Shown here: piece by piece, positions 52,858 through 61,509 of the stretch
Numbering within the stretch: the first letter of the stretch is position 1
How the letters are laid out: every line of letters begins with the position of its first letter
Assembly (NCBI GenBank): GCA_964421755.1
Contig: CAYQYP010000014.1
Coordinates: 1-64,000 of the forward strand
DNA: 64,000 nt
Direction of reading: 5' to 3'
Source of the DNA: CAVUUN01 sp964421755
Lineage (GTDB): Bacteria > Acidobacteriota > UBA6911 > RPQK01
Program-made: the position numbers and the translations under genes
The notes under the pieces: generated by a model
The model's database searches: none
What the model saw: the letters and a program-made list of their open reading frames with translations, nothing else
What the model was told of the DNA's origin: nothing

Positions 52858-52891
52858 CGGGACTTCCGCATCGCAAGGTGTGGAAGTCCCG
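52858..52891 (+). terminator. Possible terminator hairpin without U-run
   Basis: Perfect 10-base arms CGGGACTTCC (52858-52867) and GGAAGTCCCG (52882-52891) with a 14-base loop lie 38 bases after the M48 stop. No T-tract follows, so termination is uncertain. Confidence 0.4.
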
Positions 52892-53083
52892 ACTCCTGTC
52901 CTTCCTCATTTCTTCCTTCGGTGCCCTCAATTACACGTCGAGCCTATCCCCCAGGCGTCGAGGAATCCCTGTTACTTGATTGCAAAATCCTGCGTTCCTT
53001 GAAACAATTTGCGTCGTACTTTCGTACACCAACGGCAAGTGAAGACAATTGACTTGCGGTATAAATCAAGTCTTGGAGATCGT

Positions 53084-54823
53084 ATGAAAACCTCAGGAAT
53101 ATCCGTGGTCTGCATCCTGCTTGTTCTGGGCTTCATCCTCGTTCCCGTCGTGGCCCAGCAGGCGCCCCAACCAACCGCCGCTCAGCCGAGCGCCCCTCAG
53201 CCGAGCGTTCAACCGGCAACGGACCAGAACGCCCCGGTTCAGGTGCCCGAATCCTACATCGCCAGGACGAAGAAACAGGGCGCCTTTCTTGACATGAACC
53301 TGAAGGATGCGATTCGATTGGCGCTGACCAACAACCTGGAAATCGCGATTGAGGATTTCAACGAGGATCTGAACAAGCAGCGGATCATAGGCACCCGCGG
53401 TTTCTACGATCCACGATTTACTTTCAGCGTTGGCTGGCGAGAGACGAAGCGTCCTTCGACGAATATCCTCGATGCTGGAGCTGGCGTCCCCATAACCACC
53501 GGAGACGGCTTGAACTTCAACACGCAGTTGCTGCAACAGGTGCCGGGCGGCGGTGCTTTCACACTCAATTTCGATAACAGCCGGACGTCCAGCAACAGTA
53601 CCTTCCAGACGTTCAATCCCGGGGTCACCAGCACCCTGGACTTTCAGTTTAGCCAGCCGGTCCTGAAGGGGTTCCGGCAGACCCAGACCGAGCGACAGCT
53701 CAAAGTACTAAATCTGGACCAGAAGATCGCCGACAGCGTTTTTGAAGAACGCGTCTCCACGATCGTTCAGCAGGTCGAAAACCAGTACTGGGAACTGGTC
53801 TATGCGATCGAGAACCACGAGACCCGCCGTCAGGCCATGGAGCTCGCGATCGTCCAGCACCGGAACAACCAGAAACGTGTCGAGATCGGCGTCATGGCCC
53901 CGATTGAAATCACCAAGTCCCGGGCAGCGGTGGCCAACTCGGAACAGGACATGATCAGCTCCGAGGTCGGCATCATCGAAGCGCAGAACAATCTAAAGCG
54001 GCTTCTTGCCCCCGATCCCAAGGCGAGCATCTGGAACATCAGCGTCATTCCAAGTGATCTGCCGGAAATGAAGGACCTCACGCTCACGCTGGATCAGGCG
54101 ATCGAGAAGGCCCTGCAGCAAAGACCCGAGCTGGCCCAGGCCCGTTACCGGCTCGAACAGAACGAGGTAGACCGCGCGTATTACAAAAATCAGGGCAAAC
54201 CCGCAGTCAACCTGACGGCCCGTATGTGGAACATCGGGTCGGCCGGAGATGTCTACAGGACTCAGCTTATCGACACCGACGGCGACGGCGTTCCCGACGC
54301 CAAGGGGTCCAGCGTGTTAGACCCCGCCCACCCCCTGTATGGCCGGTTCGGCAATGCATGGGGTCAGGCCTTCGGTTTTGATTACTTGAACTACCAGGTG
54401 GGTGTCACGATCGAGATGCCGTTCCGCAACCGGGCATCCGAGGCGGAGCGGGCGCAGGTCGTGATCAACGAGCGTCAGCTGACGAGCCGGATGAAGAACA
54501 CCCAGCAGACGGTGATGGTCGACGTTCGAAACGCCTACGAGAGTATTTACACTCGCCGAAAGGGATGGGAAACCTCGAAGGTGGCCCGACAGCTGTCCGA
54601 AGAACAACTCGCCGGCGAAAACAAGCGGTTCGAGGCAGGCTTGTCGACCAACTTTGAAGTTCTGGAATACCAGCGTCAGCTGGCGGATGCCAAAGTCCGG
54701 GAGCTTCGCGCCCTGATCGATTACCAGAGGGCGCTGACCTCTCTGCAAAAGGCGATGTACACGATCATCGATCAGAATGACATCGTCGTGGCACGCGGGC
54801 AAAACGGCGCCGCGACCAAGTAG
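53084..54823 (+). CDS. TolC-family outer membrane efflux protein
   Basis: A 579-residue secreted protein. ATG at 53084 follows GGAG and opens a signal peptide (about 1-24), then a Pro/Gln/Ala-rich stretch (about 25-55) with repeated QPSAPQPS units. Two outer-membrane-factor repeats follow (about 70-330 and 340-570) with LKDAIRLALTNNLEIAI and LDQAIEKALQQRPELAQARYRLEQ as alpha-barrel helices. TolC homologues form the exit duct for type I secretion or RND pumps; no inner-membrane partner lies beside it. A DTDGDGVPDAKG segment (about residues 393-404) looks like a calcium-binding loop inserted in the second repeat. Confidence 0.85.
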   Translation: MKTSGISVVCILLVLGFILVPVVAQQAPQPTAAQPSAPQPSVQPATDQNAPVQVPESYIARTKKQGAFLDMNLKDAIRLALTNNLEIAIEDFNEDLNKQRIIGTRGFYDPRFTFSVGWRETKRPSTNILDAGAGVPITTGDGLNFNTQLLQQVPGGGAFTLNFDNSRTSSNSTFQTFNPGVTSTLDFQFSQPVLKGFRQTQTERQLKVLNLDQKIADSVFEERVSTIVQQVENQYWELVYAIENHETRRQAMELAIVQHRNNQKRVEIGVMAPIEITKSRAAVANSEQDMISSEVGIIEAQNNLKRLLAPDPKASIWNISVIPSDLPEMKDLTLTLDQAIEKALQQRPELAQARYRLEQNEVDRAYYKNQGKPAVNLTARMWNIGSAGDVYRTQLIDTDGDGVPDAKGSSVLDPAHPLYGRFGNAWGQAFGFDYLNYQVGVTIEMPFRNRASEAERAQVVINERQLTSRMKNTQQTVMVDVRNAYESIYTRRKGWETSKVARQLSEEQLAGENKRFEAGLSTNFEVLEYQRQLADAKVRELRALIDYQRALTSLQKAMYTIIDQNDIVVARGQNGAATK

Positions 54824-55201
54824 TCCTTACCAATCAAACGGACGGACACGGACAGTTTCGGACCATCACCGACTGTTCGTGTCCCTTCTTTTTGCCTCTG
54901 GCCCCCACTCACCCACCTCGATTTTGCACGTTTTGCGTCATATCACCCAAGAACCCGAGGCTCCAGATGGCATATGCCTCAAAGCCGCGGCCGGGTCCTC
55001 CACGAATGCCCGGTGGTTCGGCTTCTTGCGCCCGGAAAGGGTGGGCACGTTGTTTGCAGTAAAGCAGTGTCGAACAGCGAAAGGAAGACACCGGCGAAGA
55101 GAAAACGGTCTGACAACAGAGGGCCGGAGGGTGTATGATCAAACACTTTTAACGGTCCGGTTTTCGCATTTGAAATACGTAACAACTTAGTGGGGAACGG
55201 T
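54824..55201. other. Gene-free stretch between tolC-like gene and nifJ
   Basis: No supported gene occurs here. The first part contains a terminator (54844-54893). The rest should hold the nifJ promoter, but I found no convincing sigma-70 boxes. The nifJ Shine-Dalgarno sequence is GTGGGGAA just before 55202. Confidence 0.6.
54844..54893 (+). terminator. Rho-independent terminator after the TolC-like gene
   Basis: Arms GGACACGGACAGT (54844-54856) and ACTGTTCGTGTCC (54872-54884), with one mismatch, are followed by CTTCTTTTTG. It begins 21 bases after the stop, fitting a terminator of that gene. Confidence 0.6.
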
Positions 55202-58200
55202 ATGATTAAGAAACTAGTAACAATCGACGGCAACGAGGCTGCCGGTTATGTGGCGCACAAGACCAACGAGGTCATTGCCATCTACCCGATTACGCCGTCG
55301 TCGGCAATGGGCGAGTACGCCGACCAGAACTCTGCGGAAGGACAGAAGAACATCTGGGGAACGATCCCGTATGTTCAGGAGATGCAGAGTGAAGGCGGTG
55401 CCGCCGGAGCGGTTCACGGCGCCCTGCAGACGGGCGCGCTGACGACGACTTTCACATCCTCCCAGGGTCTTCTCCTGATGATCCCGAACATGTTCAAGAT
55501 CGCCGGCGAGTTGACCTCCACGGTCTTTCACGTGGCGGCTCGAACCTTGGCGACGCATTGTCTGTCGATTTTCGGGGATCACAGCGACGTGATGTCGGTC
55601 CGCTCGACCGGGTGGGCGCAGCTGGCATCGGGCTCCATTCAAGAAATAATGGACATGGCCCTGATCGCGCAGGCGGCCACCTTGCAGTCGCGCGTTCCAT
55701 TCATTCACTTCTTCGACGGTTTTCGGAGCTCACACGAGATCGCGAAGATCGAGGAGTTGGAAGACGAGGTCATGCGAGCGATGTTGCCGGACGAGTTGAT
55801 CCTGGCCCATCGAGCCCGCGCGCTTTCGCCGGATCGTCCGGTTATCCGCGGCACCGCGCAGAACCCTGACGTTTTCTTCCAGAACAGGGAAGCCGCCAAC
55901 CCCTTCTATCTTGCCTGCCCTGGAATTGTGCAGGAGGTCATGGATAAGTTCGCTGCCTTGGTCGGACGGCAGTACAAGCTTTTTGACTACGTCGGCGCTC
56001 CGGATGCTGAGAACGTGATTGTCCTGATGGGTTCGGGAGCCGAGGTGGCTCACGAAACGGTCGATAACCTCCTCGCCCAGGGCAAGAAGGTCGGAATTTT
56101 GAAGGTTCGCCTCTACCGTCCCTTCTCGATGCAGCACTTCATCGCCGCTCTGCCCAAGACCGTGAAGAAGCTGACGGTTCTCGATCGAACGAAGGAGCCG
56201 GGGGGGCCCGGCGATCCGCTGTACCTCGATATAGTTAACGCGCTGGTCGAGATGTCATTCAACGGGGCCGGAAAACCGATGGTTCTCGCCGGCAGGTATG
56301 GTCTGTCGTCCAAGGAGTTCACTCCGGCCATGGTCAAGGGCGTCTTCGAAAACGCCGAGAAAGCGGAGCCCAAGAACCACTTCGTCGTCGGGATCGTGGA
56401 TGACGTCACCAATTCGAGTATCGACTACGATCCGGATTTCTCCACCGAACCGGCCGACGTGGTTCGCTCGATGTTCTTTGGCCTCGGTTCGGATGGAACC
56501 GTCAGTGCCAACAAGAATTCCATCAAGATCATTGCGGAAGGCACACCCAACTTCGGTCAGGGTTACTTCGTCTACGATTCCAAGAAGGCTGGTTCGGTGA
56601 CCGTATCGCACTTGCGCTTCGGGCCCAGGCAGATCCGGTCATCCTACCTGATCACCAAGGCGAACTTCGTCGGGTGCCATCAGTTCGTATTCATGGAGAA
56701 ATACGATGTCCTGAAGAACCTGGTTGAGGGTGGGACCTTCCTGCTTAACTGCCCCTACGGTCCTGACGAGGTTTGGGACAAACTACCTCACACGGCTCAG
56801 CGGCAACTGATTCAGAAGAAGATCAAGTTCTACGTCATTGACGCCTACGACGTGGCCCGCAAGGCGAACCTCGGCGTGCGCATCAACACGATCATGCAGA
56901 CCTGTTTCTTCGCGATCTCCGGCGTTCTGCCGCGCGAGGAGGCCATTGAGGCGATCAAGGAGTCCATACGGCACAGCTACGGCAAGCGCGGTGAAGAAGT
57001 CGTCAAGATGAATTTCAACGCCGTCGATCAGGCATTGGCCAACATGTATGAGGTGAAGATCCCGAGCTCCGTTACCGCGACGTTCGACCTGCGGCGGGCG
57101 GTGCCAGAGGAAGCGCCCGAGTTCGTCCAGAACCTCACGGCGATGATCATCGCAGGCAGGGGCGACGAGCTTCCGGTGAGCGCTTTCCCCGCTGACGGGA
57201 CTTTCCCGACTGGAACGACCCAATGGGAGCGGCGAAACATCGCCCAGGATATCCCGGTATGGGAGCCCGATATCTGTATCCAGTGCGGCAAATGCGCGCT
57301 GGTTTGCCCGCACGCCACTATCCGCGTGAAGATTTTCGAACCGGCCTTGGCCGAGGCGGCACCGGCGACTTTCAAGTCGGTCAATGCCAAGGATCGTGAA
57401 TTCGCCGGGATGAAGTACACAATCCAGGTAGCCCCCGAGGATTGCACCGGCTGCGGCGTTTGCGTGGATGTCTGCCCGGCGAAGAGCAAGACCGAGACGA
57501 AGGTCAAGGCGATCAACATGAAGCCCCAGGCGCCCCTGCGCGAGCCGGAAAGCGTCAATTGGGACTTCTTCAAGAGCATCCCGGAAGTGGACCGCACCAA
57601 GCTGCGCCCCAGCCTCGTGCGGCACAGCCAACTCTTGCAGCCGCTGTTTGAGTTCTCCGGTGCTTGTGCCGGATGCGGTGAAACGCCGTATCTCAAACTG
57701 ATGACCCAGCTGTTCGGGGACCGCGCCGTATGCGCTAATGCGACGGGCTGTTCCTCGATCTACGGTGCCAACCTGCCGACCACGCCTTACACCTTCAACA
57801 AAGACGGGCGAGGGCCAACCTGGTCCAATTCCTTGTTCGAGGATGCGGCTGAGTTCGGCTTCGGTTTCCGCCTTTCGATCGACAAGCAGGCCGAGTATGC
57901 CCGCGAGTTGGTTAAGCGACTGGAATCCGAGATCGGAACCGAGCTGGTCAAAGACATTCTCGAATCGCAACAGCACGACGAGGCTGAGATCTTCGCGCAA
58001 CGTTGCCGGGTCATCCTGGTGAGGGAGAAGATTGAGAAACTCCAAACCACCGAAGCTCGACAGTTGAACTCGCTGGCCGACATGCTGGTCAAGAAGAGCG
58101 TGTGGATCATCGGCGGCGACGGATGGGCGTATGACATCGGTTACGGCGGTTTGGACCACGTCTTGGCCTCCGGCCGCAACGTCAACGTCCTGGTGCTCGA

Positions 58201-58762
58201 CACCGAGGTCTACTCGAACACCGGAGGACAGGCTTCGAAATCCACCCCCAGGGGAGCAGTCGCGAAGTTCGCCTTTGGCGGCAAGCCTCTGGCCAAGAAG
58301 GATCTGGGTCTGATGGCGATGAGTTATGGGAACGTCTACGTGGCAAGCGTAGCCTTCGGGGCGAAGGACGAGCACACATTGCGCGCCTTCCTCGAGGCCG
58401 AAGCCTACGACGGCCCGTCAATCATCATTGCCTACTCGCACTGCATAGCGCATGGAATCGACATGGAGCACGCTCTCGAGGAGCAGAAAGCCGCGGTCGA
58501 CTCGGGCTACTGGCCGCTTTACCGGTACAATCCAGCTCTGGTGCTTGAAGGCAAGAACCCGCTGCAGCTGGATTCCCGGCAGGCCAAGATCCCGGTCTCC
58601 GAGTACTGCTATCGCGAGAATCGGTTCAAGATGTTGACCAAGAGCAAGCCTGAAGAGGCCAAGCGCCTCATCATTCTGGCTCAGCAGGACGTCAACCAGC
58701 GCCGGCGGTTCTACGAACATCTGGCTGCCATGCCATTCTCGACCGAAGAAGGGCAGAAGTAG
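55202..58762 (+). CDS. nifJ: Pyruvate:ferredoxin oxidoreductase (single chain)
   Basis: A 1186-residue PFOR with all subunits in one chain. The alpha-like part (about 1-260) starts KKLVTIDGNEAAGYVAHKTNEVIAIYPITPSSAMGEYAD. A CoA/gamma-like part spans roughly 400-630. A two-cluster ferredoxin insert follows (CIQCGKCALVCPHAT and CTGCGVCVDVCPAKS). The ThDP domain (about 805-1140) begins ACAGCGETPYLKLMTQLFGDRA, with GGDGWAYDIGYGGLDHV and DTEVYSNTGGQASKSTPRG. It oxidises pyruvate to acetyl-CoA with reduction of ferredoxin, or the reverse. The next gene is a dihydroorotate-dehydrogenase-like protein 69 bases on, a common partner. Confidence 0.97.
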   Translation: MIKKLVTIDGNEAAGYVAHKTNEVIAIYPITPSSAMGEYADQNSAEGQKNIWGTIPYVQEMQSEGGAAGAVHGALQTGALTTTFTSSQGLLLMIPNMFKIAGELTSTVFHVAARTLATHCLSIFGDHSDVMSVRSTGWAQLASGSIQEIMDMALIAQAATLQSRVPFIHFFDGFRSSHEIAKIEELEDEVMRAMLPDELILAHRARALSPDRPVIRGTAQNPDVFFQNREAANPFYLACPGIVQEVMDKFAALVGRQYKLFDYVGAPDAENVIVLMGSGAEVAHETVDNLLAQGKKVGILKVRLYRPFSMQHFIAALPKTVKKLTVLDRTKEPGGPGDPLYLDIVNALVEMSFNGAGKPMVLAGRYGLSSKEFTPAMVKGVFENAEKAEPKNHFVVGIVDDVTNSSIDYDPDFSTEPADVVRSMFFGLGSDGTVSANKNSIKIIAEGTPNFGQGYFVYDSKKAGSVTVSHLRFGPRQIRSSYLITKANFVGCHQFVFMEKYDVLKNLVEGGTFLLNCPYGPDEVWDKLPHTAQRQLIQKKIKFYVIDAYDVARKANLGVRINTIMQTCFFAISGVLPREEAIEAIKESIRHSYGKRGEEVVKMNFNAVDQALANMYEVKIPSSVTATFDLRRAVPEEAPEFVQNLTAMIIAGRGDELPVSAFPADGTFPTGTTQWERRNIAQDIPVWEPDICIQCGKCALVCPHATIRVKIFEPALAEAAPATFKSVNAKDREFAGMKYTIQVAPEDCTGCGVCVDVCPAKSKTETKVKAINMKPQAPLREPESVNWDFFKSIPEVDRTKLRPSLVRHSQLLQPLFEFSGACAGCGETPYLKLMTQLFGDRAVCANATGCSSIYGANLPTTPYTFNKDGRGPTWSNSLFEDAAEFGFGFRLSIDKQAEYARELVKRLESEIGTELVKDILESQQHDEAEIFAQRCRVILVREKIEKLQTTEARQLNSLADMLVKKSVWIIGGDGWAYDIGYGGLDHVLASGRNVNVLVLDTEVYSNTGGQASKSTPRGAVAKFAFGGKPLAKKDLGLMAMSYGNVYVASVAFGAKDEHTLRAFLEAEAYDGPSIIIAYSHCIAHGIDMEHALEEQKAAVDSGYWPLYRYNPALVLEGKNPLQLDSRQAKIPVSEYCYRENRFKMLTKSKPEEAKRLIILAQQDVNQRRRFYEHLAAMPFSTEEGQK

Positions 58763-58831
58763 ACGACAGGTACGGACTCCGGGGTTTCGGGTTTCGAGGC
58801 CCCTGAGACTACAAAAAAGGATGGAAAAGCC

Positions 58832-59824
58832 ATGGATCTGAGAACTACATACCTTGGGCTGACGTTGAAGAACCCGGTGGTCCCCTCGGCGTCGAGCCTA
58901 TCTGAAAAGCTGGACAACCTGCGTCTGATGGAAGATGCGGGAGCCGCCGCAGTCGTCTGCTACTCCCTGTTCGAAGAGGAGATCATCCACGACAGCCTTG
59001 AGCTGAATGATCGGCTCAACCAGGGAACGGAGAGCTTCTTCGAGGCGACCAGTTACTTTCCCGAGCCTGAAACCTTCTTCGTCGGGCCGGACGGTTACCT
59101 GGAACATATTCGAAAAGCCAAGCAAGCGCTTGGGATCCCGGTCATCGGCAGTCTGAACGGTTCGTCCGAAGGTGGTTGGGTGCGATACGCGAAGCTGATC
59201 CAGGAAGCGGGCGCCGACGCGCTGGAGCTGAATATCTACTTCCTGCCGACCGATCTTTCAGCCTCAGCCGGGCGGATCGAACAACTGTACATCGACATCC
59301 TGAAGGCCGTGAAAGGCCAGGTCACGATTCCTGTGGCCGTCAAGATGAGCCCTTTCTTCAGCGCGTTCGCAGGAATGGCCAAGCGGCTGGAGGAAGCCGG
59401 GGCGAACGGTCTGGTTCTTTTCAATCGTTTCTACCAGCCGGACATAGACCTGGAAGGCCTCGAAGTAACGCCCAATGTTCTTCTGAGCACCCCCCAGGCG
59501 TTGCGCCTTCCCCTGCGCTGGATCGCGATCTTATCGCGCAGGCTCAATCTCAGTCTTGCGGCCACCAGCGGCATTCATACATCCGACGACGTGATCAAGA
59601 TGCTGCTGGTCGGAGCTAATGTGACGATGATGTGTTCGGCCCTCTACAAGAACGGCATCGGTCACATCAAGAATGTTCTTGGTGACTTGACCGCATGGCT
59701 GTCCGAGCGTGGGTACGAATCCGTGAAGCAGATGCAGGGGAGTATGAGCCAAGCCTCTGCCGCTAACCCTGCAGCGTTCGAGCGCGCCAACTACATGAAG
59801 GCGCTCCGTACATATCGCGGCTGA
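58832..59824 (+). CDS. Dihydroorotate-dehydrogenase-like flavoprotein
   Basis: A 330-residue TIM-barrel protein resembling PyrD family 1 (YLGLTLKNPVVPSASSL, VIGSLNGSS, ALELNIYFLPTD). The catalytic-base position of true dihydroorotate dehydrogenases (Cys or Ser in the ELNxSCPN loop) reads ELNIYFLP here, so it is unlikely to oxidise dihydroorotate. FMN contacts (VKMSPFF, SGIHTSDDVIKMLLVGA) look kept. Proteins of this type often lie next to PFOR, as here, where they may handle electrons or an unknown substrate; that role is not established. It ends with a strong terminator. Confidence 0.82.
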   Translation: MDLRTTYLGLTLKNPVVPSASSLSEKLDNLRLMEDAGAAAVVCYSLFEEEIIHDSLELNDRLNQGTESFFEATSYFPEPETFFVGPDGYLEHIRKAKQALGIPVIGSLNGSSEGGWVRYAKLIQEAGADALELNIYFLPTDLSASAGRIEQLYIDILKAVKGQVTIPVAVKMSPFFSAFAGMAKRLEEAGANGLVLFNRFYQPDIDLEGLEVTPNVLLSTPQALRLPLRWIAILSRRLNLSLAATSGIHTSDDVIKMLLVGANVTMMCSALYKNGIGHIKNVLGDLTAWLSERGYESVKQMQGSMSQASAANPAAFERANYMKALRTYRG

Positions 59825-59841
59825 GCGGCGTTTCGTGCTGA

Positions 59842-59893
59842 ACAAAAAAGCCAGAGCCACCCGGGATCGTCCGGCTGACTCTGGCTTTTTTGT
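59842..59893. terminator. Strong bidirectional terminator
   Basis: A 15-base perfect stem (ACAAAAAAGCCAGAG and its complement) flanks a 22-base loop, with A-run on one side and T-run on the other. It sits between the convergent dihydroorotate-dehydrogenase-like and DinB-like genes. Its right arm and neighbouring bases are repeated at 60655-60677. Confidence 0.85.
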
Positions 59894-59949
59894 TGGAACT
59901 AGCCGCCAGCGCGCAAGCCGTCGATGTCCGGCTCGGGAGTCGGCTACAG

Positions 59950-60486
59950 TCAACGGCGGTCGCCCAGGATCGACAGGTAGACTTTCCACGGCCCGGTTGC
60001 TTCAGCGTACGCCTTGGCTATCGTCCGCGCTACCTGGGTCACGTGATCCAAGTCATGTACCACCCATGTCGCCAGCAGTTGCCCGAGACTGACCTCTCCA
60101 AGCTCGGGATGCAGGCCTCTGCGGGTCAAGTCCCGCTCCGTCAGATCCAAAGCTGCCAGCGCCAAGAGGTTCTCAGCGCGGAGTTCAGCAAACGTCGCCA
60201 GCAGCTCACGCAGGCTCTTGCCCTGGCTCTCGGTGAACTGGGCGGTACGATCGAAAGGCTCGAAAGGTCGAGTGTTGCCGGCAATAATGTGCCGGGCGCG
60301 CGGGATCCAGTCAGTACGTTCGCCGTGAATGAGGTGTCCGATCACGTCGTACGGTGACCACCGACCCTCACCCTCTGTCGCCCGCACCCATTTTTCGGGC
60401 AAGCCGGAGAGCAGGGCACTCAGACACGCCGGCGTCCGTTCGAGCAGGGCAACTGCGTCATCGAGATCAAATCCGTCTGGTTTCAT
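59950..60486 (-). CDS. DinB-family (DUF664-like) metal-binding protein
   Basis: A 178-residue four-helix protein of the DinB superfamily. Metal-binding histidines are visible: GHLIHGERTDW near residue 50 and WVVHDLDHVTQ near residue 140. Known members include damage-inducible proteins and bacillithiol-type transferases, but many have no assigned reaction. The gene lies on the minus strand, flanked by 23-base direct copies of a terminator arm (59872-59894 and 60655-60677), which suggests it was inserted or duplicated as a block. Confidence 0.85.
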   Translation of the reverse strand: MKPDGFDLDDAVALLERTPACLSALLSGLPEKWVRATEGEGRWSPYDVIGHLIHGERTDWIPRARHIIAGNTRPFEPFDRTAQFTESQGKSLRELLATFAELRAENLLALAALDLTERDLTRRGLHPELGEVSLGQLLATWVVHDLDHVTQVARTIAKAYAEATGPWKVYLSILGDRR

Positions 60487-60672
60487 GAAACCAGTCTAGC
60501 GCGATCCCGAAGAATCGTTTGTTCGTTCTAGCTCTCGGGCCTGCGGCGCTGTTATGTGGGGTCCTTATTTGGGGTCGGACGCAATGGGAGGCCATAACGC
60601 GGCTGACAAAGTCAGTCCCTTTCGGAATAACGCCGGAGCGAAGCGGATATTGTTCGGCTGACTCTGGCTTTT
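60487..60672. other. Short gene-free stretch upstream of the DinB-like gene
   Basis: Nothing gene-like is visible. The segment ends in the second copy of the CTCTGGCTTTTTTG terminator arm at 60655-60677. Confidence 0.5.
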
Positions 60673-60999
60673 TTGTTCGTTCCTGCTGACAACCGAGAGC
60701 GAGCACTCCATAATTCGAGACCTCCAGCGACTCGAGACTGGATCTGTCGGTTCTACGCCTCGGTGTTTGATTCGACGGGGCACCTCACTCTCTACCTATA
60801 TCCAGACTTTGAACAGGCAGGCCACAACCGACACTTTCGATACCCAACGCTGGGGGCCTTGGCTGGAGGCTACTCCGAAAGGAAAGACCAAGTCACCTAT
60901 GTCCACTTCTCGGGGAGCGGGGAAAAGTGCATCATTGATTGCTACGCGAACGGCAGCTTCGTGCGCCGCAGTCTTCTCGAAACAGAAGAAATTGAATAA
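60673..60999 (+). pseudogene. Short open frame, probable gene fragment
   Basis: A 108-codon frame from a TTG without Shine-Dalgarno. The part after about residue 30 (HLTLYLYPDFEQAGHNRHFRYPTLG) has protein-like composition, with strong aromatic and charged patterning, but no family is recognised. It begins right at a copy of a terminator arm and ends 27 bases before a real terminator (61027-61075), so it may be the 3' remnant of a gene broken by the rearrangement that placed dinB here. Expression is uncertain. Confidence 0.4.
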
Positions 61000-61026
61000 C
61001 CGCCTCGAACCGGGGGCATGGGAAAG

Positions 61027-61075
61027 CAAAAAAGGCCAGAGTCGACGGTTTCTTCCGTGGGCTCTGGCCTCTTTG
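61027..61075. terminator. Bidirectional terminator
   Basis: CAAAAAAGGCCAGAG (61027-61041) pairs with CTCTGGCCTCTTTG (61062-61075) around a 20-base loop. The stem sequence is related to the terminator at 59842-59893 (shared GCCAGAG core). Confidence 0.75.
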
Positions 61076-61091
61076 CTTGAGGGGTGAGCTG

Positions 61092-61226
61092 CTATCGAAC
61101 TCTTCTCACGCGGGGAGGTGGCTGAATCTCGGTCTTCCTTTGTCCGAGGTGATAGCCGGCGGCAAACACCCCCACGATGCCGATAACATGGACGAAAATC
61201 AGAGCTGCGGGTGATAAATCCATCAT
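61092..61226 (-). CDS. Small single-pass membrane protein
   Basis: A 44-residue frame starting MMDLSPAALIFVHVIGIVG, with one membrane helix (about residues 6-25) and a basic C-terminal tail (HLGQRKTEIQ... rich in Arg and Pro). GGAG lies 12 bases upstream of the first ATG (61226). The frame stays open to 61322 but that extension looks artefactual. It ends just before a terminator. The function is unknown and the call depends on size and helix only. Confidence 0.4.
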   Translation of the reverse strand: MMDLSPAALIFVHVIGIVGVFAAGYHLGQRKTEIQPPPRVRRVR

Positions 61227-61509
61227 AATGCGAGTATCTCCAATCGAATGCAGGGTTAGAATAATAAACAATTTATCACATTGCGCGTCGTCAGCCGAAC
61301 GGCGCCGAGTGTTCTCTGCCACGCGAATTGCGACCGGCCTCCTCTGCTGACTCCTGCGTCGGACGCGAGATCAAACCCGCAAAAGTCCCTTTTTGGAAAT
61401 CCAACCGTCTCAGTTCCTTCGTATATTGAGCAAACCTTGGGATGACCAGCCTTTCGATTGGAGAAGGACCCGACTGGTTCATCTCGCTTGTATCAAAGGA
61501 GTTTACCCC

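Noticed and set aside
54777..55190. Small gene of about 137 codons after the TolC-like gene
   Set aside because: It overlaps the TolC-like gene's end and a terminator, has unnatural composition and no Shine-Dalgarno site.
61227..61322. Longer start for the small membrane protein
   Set aside because: The extension has no recognisable feature; the 44-residue form keeps the membrane helix.
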